A DNA stretch of 64,000 bases from Mesorhabditis belari (GCA_958450365.1 CAUEEP010000728.1:1364001-1428000); one strand, 5' to 3'; counted from the first letter of the stretch, positions 39,246 through 50,580 are shown. The notes: generated by a model from the letters alone, not told the origin. Numbers and translations are program-made.

Positions 39246-39972
39246 ACCGTATTTTCTCTAATAGTAGTACACCCGACCGAGCCGAGTTGATGACGATTTT
39301 ACAGTTTCCAATTTTTCCCAGAAGTCCAACACTCAAATCCCCCACAAGATCTCATCGTCAGCTACATTTTCCGACCCCACATCGATAGGTTCTGATAAGC
39401 GGTTCTCGAGATTTCGAGCAATTTAGGCGACGCTCAGGGTGCACTACGCTCAGGGTGCACTACGCTCAGGGTGCACTACGCTCAGGGTGCACTACGCTCA
39501 GGGTGCACTACGCTCAGGGTGCACTACGCTCAGGGTGCACTACGCTCAGGGTGCACTACGCTCAGGGTGCACTACGCTCAGGGTGCACTACGCTCAGGGT
39601 GCACTACGCTCAGGGTGCACTACGCTCAGGGTGCACTACGCTCAGGGTGCACTACGCTCAGGGTGCACTACGCTCAGGGTGCACTACGCTCAGGGTGCAC
39701 TACGCTCAGGGTGCACTACGCTCAGGGTGCACTACGCTCAGGGTGCACTACTTCTCGATTCTCTCTAATAGTAGTGCACCCGGCTGAGCCGAGTTGATCA
39801 CTATTTTACGGTTTTCAAGTTTTCCCAGAAGCTCAACACTCAAATCCCCCACAAGATCTCATCGTCAGCTACATTTTCCGACCCCACATCGATAGGGTCT
39901 GATAAGCGCTTTTCGAGATTTCGAGCAATTTAGGGGAAGCTTAGGGTGCACTACTGTTAGAGAGAATACGGC
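39246..39972. mobile_element. MITE family member with an internal 16-bp array
   Basis: The left half (39246-39426) and a second partial copy (from about 39757 to 39972) are the same family as 37509-37728. Between them the subterminal sequence 'cgctcagggtgcacta' is repeated about twenty times (39430-39752). The unit is exactly the bases that precede the right terminal repeat in ordinary copies, so the array grew from the element itself. Confidence 0.9.
39430..39752. repeat. Perfect 16-bp minisatellite, ~20 units
   Basis: Uninterrupted near-identical units of 'cgctcagggtgcacta'. Because 16 is not a multiple of three, all three plus frames stay open and encode the same 16-residue cycle in shifted phase; these frames are not genes. 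No spacers are present, so this is not CRISPR-like. Confidence 0.95.
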
Positions 39973-39974
39973 AT

Positions 39975-40095
39975 CTATAGATACTTTATTCAGGCCCTGA
40001 AATAGAGTGCGCTAGGTTTAAGATTAATACACATAAACTCATTACATATAACACGAAAAGGGCCGATAAAAAGCAACACGATATAATAGAAAAAA
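39975..40095 (-). mobile_element. LINE 3' end fragment
   Basis: Begins 'atactttattcaggccctg' and contains 'cgaaaagggccgataaaaag' and 'caacacgatataatag', matching 1781-2240 in the same orientation. Confidence 0.55.
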
Positions 40096-40191
40096 ACGAT
40101 ATAACTAAAAACCAAAGGAGATCTTGGTGGGACCCACAATCAATACTAAGATGTTAGTATATATGAAAGACCTATAACTGTTAGTATATAT

Positions 40192-40414
40192 ACCGTATTT
40201 TCTCTAATAGTAGTGCACCTCGGCGAGCCGAGTTGATGACTATTTTACAGTTTCCAATTTTTCCCAGAAGCTCAACACTCAAATCCCCCCCAAGATCTCA
40301 TCGTCAGCTACATTTTCCGACCCCACATCGATAGGTTCTGGATAAGTGGTTCTCGAGATTTCGAGGAATTTAGGGGAAGCTTAGGGTGCACTACTATTAG
40401 AGCAAAAATACGGT
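40192..40414. mobile_element. MITE, ACCGTATTTTCTCTAATAGTAGT family, copy C
   Basis: Complete copy with both ends ('accgtattttctctaatag' and 'ctattagagcaaaaatacgg' then 't'), without any array. A small insertion in the right end distinguishes it. Confidence 0.85.
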
Positions 40415-41211
40415 ATCTGTTTTTCAAAAGGAAAAATGATTGAAATTTTCTGTTCTTCATACCTGAAATCCTGAAAGTTGGCAACAAAAAAAAGACGCTT
40501 AAAAGGAAAATCTTTTGAATTTCTTTTTTAAACTTGAAACTTTTTCAAATCATTAAATCCCTAGAGACGGTAAATTTCAAAATTTCAAGGCTAGAAGAGT
40601 TTTCGTAGTTTAGTTACATTTCGAAAATTTCAGAAAATAGTCTAAATTTTAAGAATAACTTTGAGAATAACAAAACCCTTTTCTAAATCTCAAAAAACAA
40701 AACAAAAAACGAAGTAAAGATGATTAGAAAGGGTTTAAAAACGAAAGAACAACGTTTAGGCAAAGATTTACGTGAAGTGAAATTGAAAAGAAATAAAATT
40801 GTTTATGAAATTGAAAATTCAAAAAGAACTAAATGCTCAAAAGCTTAAAAATCAACGAGTTCTTCACCAAAACTGACAATTAATCTAAAGAAAAAAGTAA
40901 AATTTACAAGTTTTTACCCTTTTCGAAATCTCAAAAACCTGTTGTTGAACAGAAAATTATTGGTGAAATTATTTATGGAAAGTGTCGACGTAAAAGTGTA
41001 GACTTCTGTTTTAGTTTGTGTTTCGAATTTTTCACAATTTTGAATCATAAGACTTCAAGCATAAGACTTTATGAAAAATCTATTGAATGTGGAGTGGAAT
41101 TCATCGAGAGATTCATGAATTATGGCTGAGAATTTTAGGGATCTAATGTTTTTCAAAAAAATTCAGCAAGCATGAAGAATCCGCAAATTTAAATTCAAAG
41201 AATTGTTTAGG

Positions 41212-41570
41212 GGTAGGCTAATTTCCGCAATTTTTTTGCAGGGTCATTTGCGCGACTGAGTCATTTACGCGACTGAGTCATTTACGCGACTGGGTCATTT
41301 ACGCGACTGAGTCATTTGCGCGACTGAGTCATTTGCGCGACTGAGTCATTTACGCGACTGGGCCATTTACGCGACTGAGTCATTTACGCAACTGGGTCAT
41401 TTACGCAACTGGGTCATTTACGCAACTGAGTCGTTTGCCCAACTCGCCATAACTTTCTTCTAAGTCGGCCAATCTTTATGATTTTGGTTTCATTTTGTCG
41501 ATCTCAATAAGCGCAAATGGCCCTGTTGCGCAAAAGAAAATTGCGGAAATTAGCCTACTCCAATATTGAT
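41212..41570. mobile_element. Foldback MITE with an internal 17-bp array
   Basis: Ends 'gtaggctaatttccgcaat' and 'attgcggaaattagcctac' pair as inverted repeats and match the family at 4944-5176. Where the ordinary copy has a single 'gatcatttgcgcaactcgc', this copy holds about twelve units of 'gcgactgagtcatttac' (41243-41445) with a few substitutions. Confidence 0.88.
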
Positions 41571-42308
41571 ATTCAAAGTACATTCTTGTAAACATATTTT
41601 TAAGAAAATAAGAAAATTTTTAAAGCTTCAAAGCCAAATTCTTCTTTCAATCATCCTGAGATATTGCTATTTTTTAATCTCAAAGAAAAGCTATTTTTAA
41701 ACCAAAAGCAAGAAAATGGGGAAAGCCAAAGGGGAGAACGAGAACAAATTTGACGGAATTAGAGAAAATTGGAGGCGAGATTAGCGGGTTGAGAAGGGGC
41801 GAAGGGGTGAAGCGGTGTAGGGGTGAAGCGGTGAAGGGGTGAAGCGGTGTAGGAGAGACGGGGCCCTATCCGGCGACCCGACTACAATTCATCTCATTAC
41901 ATTTTACCACCAAACATTAAAAGAACAATTTCTAGTTTTGATATCGAGTAAATTGAGTGAAAATCTTTGATTAAAGCCGTCAAAATGGGTTTTGGTTTCC
42001 ACAGAAAAAGGGAAACGTTTTGTGCGAAGAAAAATAAAGCTTTTGACTTGGAATTTGAAAATTTGAGCTATTAGGATCAGTTTTTCTAATGATTCAAGCA
42101 AAAGAAAGGTACATTAGTCATCAAAAAAAACTTAAGGTAACGAGGTTGAAATCAAATTAAGTTATAAAATCAAATAGATCTTTCGATAATAAATCCGAGG
42201 AGCTTAAGCAAAAAGCCAATGCACACCTCTGAAGGCTCAAGGCTCAAGGCTCAAGTCAAATGATTTTTTAAGATCATTCTGTGGCTACTTTTTGAATAAA
42301 TTTCGATT

Positions 42309-43150
42309 TCATGTATTTGTGTTTTCGAAAATGAAAATGTTTTCAAGATAAAATGTAAAAAAATCGGTATTTGTGTTGTCTTTCCCATGATTAAGATTAA
42401 AGAAAAAGATTTTTGAAGGCAAAGATCCATTGCTGAGATTGTTTGAGAATATCTTTGATTTTGAATAAGAAAAATACATTTTCATAAATGATATGGAAAG
42501 GTGTCTAAAGCAGAGAACAGAAAGCAAAAGAAATAGTTTTGTTTCGTGTTTCGTGATACTTGAAGATTTGCCTACCGTAAATACTGTAATAGTACCCCAC
42601 CCCCATAATGACGGTGCGGAGTGTTGCGGAGTCTCAACTCAAACTGTGATCAGCTAAACTTCGAAGTTATTGTAATTCTTTTGAAAATCTTAAAGAATCT
42701 TAAAAATTAGTGCTAAATAATCTTACAATTTGCTTGAACTTGCTGAGTAATAAGAAAGTAAAGCAAAAGAAAGGTACAGCTTGTGTTTGGCTTAAAAATT
42801 GAATGGTTGAACAATTCTGATTTCTTAGGAAAACTAAAATTTTCATAGATGTGGCCAAAAAGAGATCCATTGCTGAGATTGCTTGAGAATTGATTGAGAA
42901 TCTTGGATTTTGTATAAGAAAAATACATTATCATAAATGATATGGAAAGCTGCCTAAAGCAGAGAACAGAAAACAAAAGAAATAGTTTTGTTGCGCCTTT
43001 GTGATAGATCTCTTGAAGATTTGCCTAATTTGTTTTCATCGTCGATTGATGTGAAGGAAGAAATGTGCAAATTAGCATTTAGGCTTTAGGCATTTAGGCT
43101 TATTAGCATTTAGGCTAATTTACACATTTCTTCCTGATATGGAAAGCTGT
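42309..43150. repeat. Dispersed repeat, copies 1 and 2 of a three-copy family
   Basis: The segments 42390-42540 and 42640-43010 share 'gatccattgctgagattg', 'gaaaaatacattatcataaa', 'tgatatggaaag' and 'aagcagagaacagaaa' with 44430-44900. On the minus strand each copy encodes a similar short frame ('CFRHLSISFM', 'NNLSNGSL'). Ends near 43020-43140 form a hairpin ('gaggaagaaatgtg'-type arms). Confidence 0.65.
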
Positions 43151-43214
43151 CTAAAGCAGAGAATTAAATTAAATTGTTGCAAATTGTAAATTGTTCACTT
43201 TGTGCACCTTTTTC

Positions 43215-43885
43215 CCATCGCAATTTGAAATTTCAAAAAAAAAAAAAAAAATTTTCACATATCACATAGATAAGAGAAAATACTGGACAATGAAATGTAT
43301 GCGTGAAAAAAAAACGAAAAACGATCTACTAGATCGTTTCGCCTCTATAGAGATTTTATGGTACTTGTGCATCTTTCCCACTCCACAAGTTTATATGCAA
43401 ATTTGACTTCTTGTGCACCAGCTTATTGGCCTCTAAATGTCTACATATTGGATTACCGGAGGAAAAAAAAGAAATTAATGTACAGTACTGGACAATGAAA
43501 TATCATATTTGAAAGAAAGATCATCACTTTCGCGCGTGTGTAACTCCCTTGTCTTTACCATATTTCTAAATATTAATATTACCATTGTGTAGCCCTTGAA
43601 AAGAGGTTTCAGAAAATGTATAACACTAATAGTTTAAACTCAAAGACAAGGGAGTTACAGACGCGCGAAAGTGACGATCGCTTTTCAAATATGATATTGC
43701 ATTGTCCAGTACTGTACATTAATTTCTTTTTTTTTCCTCCGGTAATCCAATATGTAGACATCTAGAGGTCAATAAGCTGGTGCATAAGAAGCCAAATTTG
43801 CATATTAGCTTGTGGAGTGGGAAAGATGCACAATTACCGTAAAATCTCTATAGAGTCGAAACGATCTAGTAGATCTAGTGAGATG
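43215..43885. mobile_element. ~600-bp foldback element
   Basis: Arms mirror each other around 43595: 'gatctactagatcgtttcg' against 'cgaaacgatctagtagatc', 'ggattaccggaggaaa' against 'tttcctccggtaatcc', 'gtacagtactggacaatg' against 'cattgtccagtactgtac', 'gtaactcccttgtcttt' against 'aaagacaagggagttac'. No ORF of note. Confidence 0.85.
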
Positions 43886-44429
43886 TAAATGATGCATACA
43901 AATCCCCAAAACCTATACTCCCAAGAAAAATTATATTACTCATTTCTGCGAAAGAATGAATAGATTCAGTGATGTTCAGCCCTAATTGGCGGCTCTTTTT
44001 TTTTCGGGGTAAAGAAATCCTTTGCTCGTCTTCTCGACTTCTTTGTGTTCTCGGCATTTGGGAACAAATGAGGAACAGAGAAAAGAGTGAAGGGAATTTT
44101 TCGCTCAAAAAAAAGCGAATCAAATTACCGGTTTGTGTCGAATGATTGGCTTTGATTGGCTTTGATTCGAGATTTATTTAAACTTGCAATTTTGAAGAAA
44201 TAGAAAGAGAAACTGGTTATTTGAAGGATTTTTTTAGAAATGAACTTTTGAAAATATCAAGGTTTTTCGTAAAGATCGTTTTGTAGAAAATCTATGGTAA
44301 AATATAGTGTTTCAAGCTATAAAAGCTGATCAAAATAGCAAAGGATTCTTTTAATTGAATAGTATTTTTCTTTGACACAATTCGGCTTTGCTTATCTCAC
44401 AATTCGGTCTTGTTCAATGGATACATTTT

Positions 44430-45085
44430 GCTCAAACTCAAACTGTGATCAGCTAAACTCCAAAGTTATTGTAATTCTTTTGAAAATCTTAAAGAATCTT
44501 AAAAATTAGTGCTAAATAATCTTACAATTTGCTTGAATTTGTTGAATAATAAGAAAGTAAAGCAAAAAAAAAATCCCGTTCCACCGCCATCAGCCGACAG
44601 AAAAGAAAATGGTTCTGAAGTGATGATGAATTCGAAAACACACACACAAAACTCTCAAAAGTTTGCATGAGCTGAGCTTTCACACGTTAGTTGACTCGTT
44701 GACTTGTGTTTGGCTTAAAAGTTGAATGGTTGAACAATTCTGATTTCTTAGGAAAACTACAATTTTCATAGATGTAGCCAAAAAGAGATCCATTGCTGAG
44801 ATTGTTTGAGAATATCTTGGATTTTGTATAAGAAAAATACATTATCATAAATGATATGGAAAGGTGTCTAAAGCAGAGAACAGAAAACAAAAGAAATAGT
44901 TTTGTTTCGCCTTCGTGATAGATCTCTTGAAGATTTGCCTAATTTGTTTTCATCGTCGATTGATGTGAAGGAAGAAATGTGTAAATTAGCATTTAGGCTT
45001 ATTAGCATTTCGGCTAATTTACACATTTCCTCCTTCCCATCAATCGGCGATGAAAACAAATTAGGCAAATCTTCAAGGGGTTTTA
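44430..45085. repeat. Dispersed repeat copy 3, ending in a long hairpin
   Basis: Starts with 'caaactgtgatcagctaaac', also present at 42637, and continues collinearly with 42640-43010. Its right end (44925-45085) is a near-perfect hairpin: 'ttgaagatttgcctaatttg' pairs with 'caaattaggcaaatcttcaa'. Confidence 0.7.
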
Positions 45086-45089
45086 ATTT

Positions 45090-47330
45090 ACGGAGAAATG
45101 CTTAATAAGAAATTGGGGAAATCAATCAATCAATCAATCATTTCAAGGCTAAAAAAAACAACTAAAGTTTAGCTAAAACCTTCAAGAATATGAAAGCTTG
45201 GTGATTATTTGAATAGAGTGTAGGCTTCAATGAACAATCAATCTTAAAACCCGAAAATCTTCAATGAAATTTTATTGACTTCAATTTTGATGCATTTGGC
45301 AACGCTGATACCATTGAAATTTCGAGTTAAAACTTGTTATTGACAAATTTTTGCGGCACTTTTTGCTGAGCTTTTTGCAAATCTCAAAATCCTGTCGATT
45401 CAAAAACTTTGCACAAGACGTGTACCCAAGGATTTTCGTAAACAGAAATAGAAAACATTTAGCTTTACGCCACCCAAAAATAGAAACAAAGCGAGATTGG
45501 ACTGGAAAGATTTGGATAGGAAAAATAGAAACAAGGGAAGACGAGGGTGTGTTGTTGAAGTGTTTACGCCGAAATCCAAAAAAAAAAAGAGAACTGCCGT
45601 CGGGAGAACGGCCAATTTGTTGTTGGGTAACTGAAGAAAAAGAGAAGAGTCAAACGGGAGAATTTGGAAAAAAAAAAGAGGGAGGAAAGCCGTGAATCTG
45701 TGATGTGTGAAGAAGAGGATAAAGACACCTTTGAAGTGGTGGAGAAGAGGGGAAAGGAGAGGTCCTGAGGGACATAAATGGCTACACGGCACGCAAGATT
45801 TTTGTGAATTGGGGCTGGGAATGAATCTTTTGAGGAGAAAACCGTATTCTAAACATCTCTGGAATGTACTTTATGCTCGAAACTGGAAACGAACCCTTTT
45901 TGGCTCTCCATTTCTTCTAGCTTTCCTTTTCTCGATGTTACGAGGAAATGAATTGTGCATTGAATTCCAGACTCTACTAATAATTTTCTATCAAAGCATA
46001 GTTCTTAGCAGAGTTCTAAAAGTATAGTAGAAGTCCAAAGCATAATTCTAAGAACTCTAAAAGCATAGTAGAAGTTCAAAGCATAGTTCTAAGAGTTCTA
46101 AAAGCATAGTAGAAGTTCAAAGCATAGTTCTAAGAACTCTAAAAGCATAGTAGAAGTTCAAAGCATAAAGCAAACCGCAATTCTTAAAGTAAACAACTCT
46201 CTCATCCTTTTTCCAAAGCATCTAAAGGATTCTGTCCTGATTCTAACGGATATTCTAGAGGATAAACGGAATTCGAAAGATTAAAAGATTAAAAGATCGG
46301 CTTTCCAAATTCAAAGATCTCTTCTTGAAAGAAATAGTGACCACATAACGTGCCCTCGTGGTGAAAAAGGAGAGATCGAGGTAGAGACTCTCACTAGACT
46401 CCCCTTATGGGCTTCAAAAAAAGATCCTCTTTTCTGGAGTAATCCCTTCCGCATGATTGAACCTCGAATTCCCCTGTGTCCACCCCATCTTTTTTGGCCT
46501 TTTCCCCTTTTTTCAATGCCGACCTTCAACCAGTAGTCGTCACCGTTGCCCAGTTCTAGGTCGGTTGAGACCTCAATCAAAAAGAACCTCAAAAAGAACT
46601 TAAGCCAAACTCCTTACAAAGTTTGCACCACTCTACAGCACGAGGGGCTGGGCTCTAAGATTTTAGAACTCTTGATTTTTTTTTAAGATTGTATATTCAA
46701 TGCCGACACTCGTTAAAGATTTCGTTTAGTAGCACCAGCAAATAAATCTATTCGTGGAAGTGAAGTCGGATGAGGTGGAGAAATGGAATGAAAGAGATGA
46801 GAAAGAAATGAAAGAGATAAACGAATTTGCACTCTCAATTACCCCCAAATGAGTGCCGATATGTATGAGAGGAGAGTGGGGTGAGGAGGGGGGAAAAGAG
46901 AATAGAATGAAGTGAGGAGAACCAATTCTTCCTTGTCTTTGCCTATAAATGGGTGGAGAATGAGGAAGTGTTGGGCTTTTGATTGTTTAGGATCGGAGGA
47001 GTCGTATTTCGGGCTCAGAAAAGTGGCATAATAAACGAAAGTGGATTTTTCATTGTGATTGTAGCATCAAATGTAGAATTTGGTAAGAAATTTGTGTGGA
47101 TGAATGAGGAAATGCTGGGATTTTGAAAGGTATGGCTATTGAGCGAAGAGTTGAACGGCGGATGGATATGAAAATGGGAATCGAACAATGACAATATCTA
47201 AAAAAGCTAAAAAGTTTATAAATCTATAGCTAAAAAGCTAAAAATTCCATAAATGCCAGCTAAAAAGATCTCTAGAAAAGGACAGAACTTCTCGGGTTTT
47301 ATGAGAACAATGACAATATCTAAAAAAGAT
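45090..47330. other. Intergenic DNA without a supportable gene
   Basis: Open frames at 45350-46030 and 46311-46592 have no family motif, no flanking splice signals that chain, and low-complexity stretches. A four-copy tandem repeat of about 42 bp ('aagcatagttctaagag', 'agcatagtagaagttc') occupies 46005-46165. 46840-46990 contains a 'gcctataaatgggtgg' box that could be a core promoter, but no transcript can be attached to it. Confidence 0.45.
46005..46165. repeat. ~42-bp tandem repeat
   Basis: Four imperfect units containing 'ctaaaagcatagtagaagtt' and 'caaagcatagttctaag'. Confidence 0.8.
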
Positions 47331-47335
47331 TACAA

Positions 47336-47838
47336 GACAATGATTACAAGCATCAACTCAAAATAGAGTTGATGCTTGTAATCATTGATGACCCTTTTCT
47401 TCTAGAATCATTGATACAACCTTTCAACGCTAAATTCGATTGTGTTTGTCAGACACCGGAAACGGTCACTTCAGCCGAAAGTCGTCAATTTTGTGTGAAA
47501 ACAGATTTGTTGAGAGAATTTGGCTCTTAGCCATCGAGCTCTTAGCCATCTTAGCCATCTTAGCCATCTTAGCCATCTTAGCCATCGAGCTCTTAGCCAT
47601 CTTAACCATCTTAGCCATCTTAGCCATCTTAGCCATCTTAGCCATCGAGCTCTTAGCCATCTTAGCCATCTTAGCCATCTTAGCCATCTTAGCCATCTTA
47701 GCCATCAGCAACTTTGTCCAGAGCTAATATTATTGCTAAATTTTAATGTTCTTATATTAAACAAATTAAACAAACAAGCTTTTTTGTTTAATATAATGTT
47801 GTATGATCAATGATTCTAGAAGAAAAAGGTCATCTTGT
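47336..47838. mobile_element. Foldback enclosing a 9-bp TTAGCCATC minisatellite
   Basis: Outer arms 47380-47411 ('cttttcttctagaatcattg') and 47800-47838 ('caatgattctagaagaaaaa') are inverted. A separate perfect hairpin ('gattacaagcatcaactc' and complement) lies at 47341-47385. The loop holds about eighteen 'ttagccatc' units at 47525-47705 with 'gagctc' inserted at three roughly 50-60 bp intervals. The open frames over the array are artefacts. Confidence 0.82.
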
Positions 47839-47846
47839 CTATTCTA

Positions 47847-48010
47847 AATCTTCTGCTTTTCCTTTTCCCCGTCGGTGAAGATCAACGGTGACACTGATTC
47901 GATTTGCGGAGTGTAGAGGAGGAGAAAAGGGTAGACATCAACAATGTTGTCCCTCATCTTCTTTCCAATCCTCATTCCAATGCGACAAATCTCATTGACG
48001 TCAAAAGAAT
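47847..48010 (-). other. Unassigned open segment with coding-like composition
   Basis: A minus-strand frame of about 55 codons ends at a TAG near 47847. Sequence such as 'EICRIGMRIGKKMRDNIVDV' and 'YPFLLLYTPQIES' looks protein-like rather than repeat-like. No acceptor or partner exon was found. It could be the final exon of a gene whose other exons are not visible, or a decayed fragment. Confidence 0.3.
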
Positions 48011-48288
48011 AATGATTCAGAAGATTTTATTATCTTCATGATAAACAAGCTGTGTTATTTGAAAAGAAAGTCAGCGTTTTCAAAAAAAACAAAACTTTAT
48101 CGACAGTTTATGCGTAAAGCTGAACATTAGCAAGGCACAAAATTCGAATTTCTTGGCACAGAATTCCTTTGAAAATTCGTTGATTAACGCATGAAAAAGC
48201 TCGAGTAAAAATCACAATAAATGGCCGTAAGTGGAGTGATTTGTATCTTGGGAATAACAACGTGTAAACTTAAAAGTCAGATGTAAAT

Positions 48289-50458
48289 CTATTGCGGTTT
48301 TTCGACATCAAACCAATGCTCAACGGTGTCCCATTTTGGTTGATGCGGGTCGATTGGATTTCCGACAAGACGTCTCTCGAGCAAATAGCCCGATCCCTCC
48401 TCATCGATCAGCAAAACCGTGTAGCTTCGAGTGCCTAGAAAACAGATTGATACTTGGATTTTATATTTCTTGGCTTTCGACTGGTTTCTTTAGCTCAATT
48501 TAAAGGTTATCAGACATTTGATAAGCGCCTCGCCCTTTTCCCATTAGCAATCTAACTTTGAGCTCAAATATCTTGGTGTTGAGCTGTTCAATTGTAATAT
48601 TTTTGATACCATTAGATGCATCAAGTCTTTCTCTGTCGATTGATATTAAAAAATTTAAACCTTTACCGTATCGAATGCCACTCTCTTTTGGATAAACGAT
48701 TCGCAACGAGGAGAGAGGCTCGAGAAATGGATGATCTTCTGGGAGACCCGTTTGAACAGCTAATTGCGGATCGGGGAAACATCTGAAGAAATTTGTTGAG
48801 ATCTCCAGATTACTGAGATCTCCAGATTATTTAGATCGAAGTTTGCTTTGTTAATTGATTAATATTGATTTTTTTTAGCCCACCTTTCATCGTCGTCGAT
48901 CGCCTCAAGCAGCGACTCGGCAATTTGTCGCTCGTCTTCGAGATCAAGAATCTAAAATAAGAAATTTATTAAGTATCTATTACTCTTTCTAAAATAAGAA
49001 ATTTATTAAGTACTCAAATCGAATTCAAACGGGTAGACTTTTTATATCAAAAAGCAGCCAGTAGTTCTTGTCATTTCAAAGCCATTTCAAAGAATTTGAT
49101 TCTATTATCTTTAATATATTTTAAAGAAAAATTTCTTTTCTTACTCCTTCCAAAGCGTCATTCCAAATTTTATCCCCTCGTTTCGTTTTCTCAAACGGAA
49201 TTTCTGGTGGACTGTTGCCGATCACATGTGTTTCTAAAGGAAAAAAATTAATCAAAAACTCTAAAAACAGTTGGAGTTACCGTTTCTATCATTAAAGATT
49301 CGTTTTCTAAATTTTCAAATCAGTTGGAACTAGGGCAGATCAAGAAAGCCCGCGCCGCCGAGAACGAACCTGCGATCTTTCAGCAAAGATCGAACAATGA
49401 CAATAGCTAAAAAGCTAAAAAGCTAACCGAGCAACGATACTAACCAATACACCACAACGCACTTGATCTCCTTTACTCTAAAGGGAGTTAACTAATCCCT
49501 CACCCGGTCTCCAATCTCTAACCGTGATCTGATCGACAAACATATTCGTCACTGACCACATCGAGAAGTCTGATGAAGCTTCTCTAAACTTTTTGAATAT
49601 TAAAAAGAATTATTAGAAGCTTTTTGGGTATTAACTGTAAAACTAAAAGCTTTTTTTTTACTCACGGATTTATAGCGATAAATTGAAAACCGTTGAACTC
49701 TTGTGATCGATTCGCTAGATCTCCGCAATAGTCAAGGGGACGTTCGTTTGACGCCAAATACTCTTTCACAATTGCACCTAGTAGTTAGGTTTTGATGGCT
49801 AAACTTTAAGCGATTTAGAATGAATATACTTCTTATGAAGAATTAATTTTTGTTTCACCTCTACTGGGCGCACTCTGATGTTTCGTGCCGCGGGGTTGTG
49901 TGATCGAGAGCACCACACCGACTCGACCTTTTCGATTCACTCCAAACCATGTGCCTTGCGCGGGATCTTTCATATCATAGCCTGTAATTGTTTTCAACTT
50001 TATAATGAATTTTCTTTTTTATAAAGAAACTAAAAACTCGAGCATTAAGCTATTCGGCTCAAGCTCACCGGCTAAAATATCATCTCTCCATTGCGCTTCA
50101 GCAGTAGGACGATCAAGTTCCTAAAGAAGAATTTTTAGCAAAGTTAATTTCTAGAAATTTTCAATCAGTGCACTGCTAACGGAAAGATAAATAAGATTTT
50201 AAAGTTGGGTTCTAAAAAAAAAAATCGAAAAAAAGGTTCTGAACGTTTTAGCTCGTTTTAGCTCAAATCGAATTCAAACGAGTAGACTTTTTATACCAAA
50301 AAGCAGCCAGTAGTTCTTGTCATTTCAAAGAATTTGATTCTACTCGAGTCATGATTCATTTTTCTATTCAAACTTTCTCCAACACTCACCTCATCCCTTT
50401 GCGAGACGACGATCAACTTGAAGCGACCTCGATTAAACGTCAAAAACAGCATGCACAT
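48289..50458 (-). CDS. tango2: TANGO2/NRDE-family protein (HRG-9-like)
   Basis: Nine exons join in phase: 50458-50390, 50120-50069, 49981-49859, 49777-49666, 49583-49504, 49233-49145, 48951-48884, 48782-48667, 48434-48289 (TAG), giving 284 aa, close to human TANGO2 (276). The N-terminus 'MCMLFLTFNRGRFKLIVVSQ' and the following RDE box match the family's MC...ANRDE signature, with Q in place of N. Then come 'GTWFGVNRKGRVGVV' (family: GGTWLG...G), 'FNGFQFIA' (family: YNGFNLI) and the C-terminal 'GTRSYTVLLID...LLERR' (family: GTRT.TIILVD....ERS). TANGO2 and nematode HRG-9/HRG-10 are described as moving haem out of storage compartments and acting in metabolism; the role here is inferred from homology. 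An acceptor ('caatttcag', exon base 50482) lies 24 nt before the ATG. It starts only about 195 bp after the zinc-finger gene's stop. Confidence 0.92.
49016..49105. repeat. ~80-bp dispersed repeat, copy 1
   Basis: 'aaatcgaattcaaacgggta' and 'aaaaagcagccagtagttct' recur at 50265-50342, in the first intron of the same gene. Confidence 0.8.
49345..49485 (-). mobile_element. tRNA-derived SINE in a TANGO2 intron
   Basis: Read on the minus strand: 'gtgtattggttagtatcg' (A box) and 'cgcaggttcgttctc' (B box), with an expanded middle containing 'tagctttttagc' repeats. The middle is too long for a functional tRNA. It lies between exons 5 and 6. Confidence 0.55.
50265..50342. repeat. ~80-bp dispersed repeat, copy 2
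   Basis: Direct copy of the sequence at 49016-49105, differing at a few positions ('cgagtagac' for 'cgggtagac'). Confidence 0.8.
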
Positions 50459-50477
50459 TTTTCAAAACTACAAAAGT

Positions 50478-50490
50478 TTTTTCTGAAATT
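50478..50490 (-). promoter_or_regulatory. Candidate trans-splice acceptor for the TANGO2 gene
   Basis: Minus-strand 'atcaatttcag' ends before 50482, 24 nt upstream of the ATG and about 90 nt downstream of the AATAAA of the preceding zinc-finger gene. The spacing resembles that between genes in nematode operons, where SL2-type leaders are used. Confidence 0.5.
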
Positions 50491-50574
50491 GATAAGAGAA
50501 CAACAAATCGATAAATTCACAGAGATTCAAAGCAACGGTAGAGCTTTGAATAAGAAACGAAGAGTTTTCAAAAC

Positions 50575-50580
50575 TTTATT
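50575..50580 (-). terminator. Poly(A) signal AATAAA of the zinc-finger gene
   Basis: AATAAA on the minus strand about 75 nt after the TGA at 50654-50656. Confidence 0.6.

Noticed and set aside
39430..39752. CRISPR-like array
   Set aside because: Units are contiguous with no variable spacers, and the genome is eukaryotic.
39430..39797. Three long overlapping plus-strand ORFs with repeated 16-residue motif
   Set aside because: They are the three frames of a 16-bp tandem array; all stay open because the unit has no stop in any phase.
45351..45792. Opposing ORFs of 114 and 130 codons
   Set aside because: Composition is low-complexity and basic, no recognisable family, and no splice chain on either strand.
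47440..47813. ORFs on both strands over the TTAGCCATC repeat
   Set aside because: Low-complexity peptides from a 9-bp repeat, with no start context or partner exons.
48289..50458. Functional link between the ABCC pair and the TANGO2 gene through haem transport
   Set aside because: Nematode MRP-5 is a haem exporter, but these transporters look like long MRP-1/2-type proteins, lie on the other strand and are 15 kb away; neighbourhood alone does not support it.
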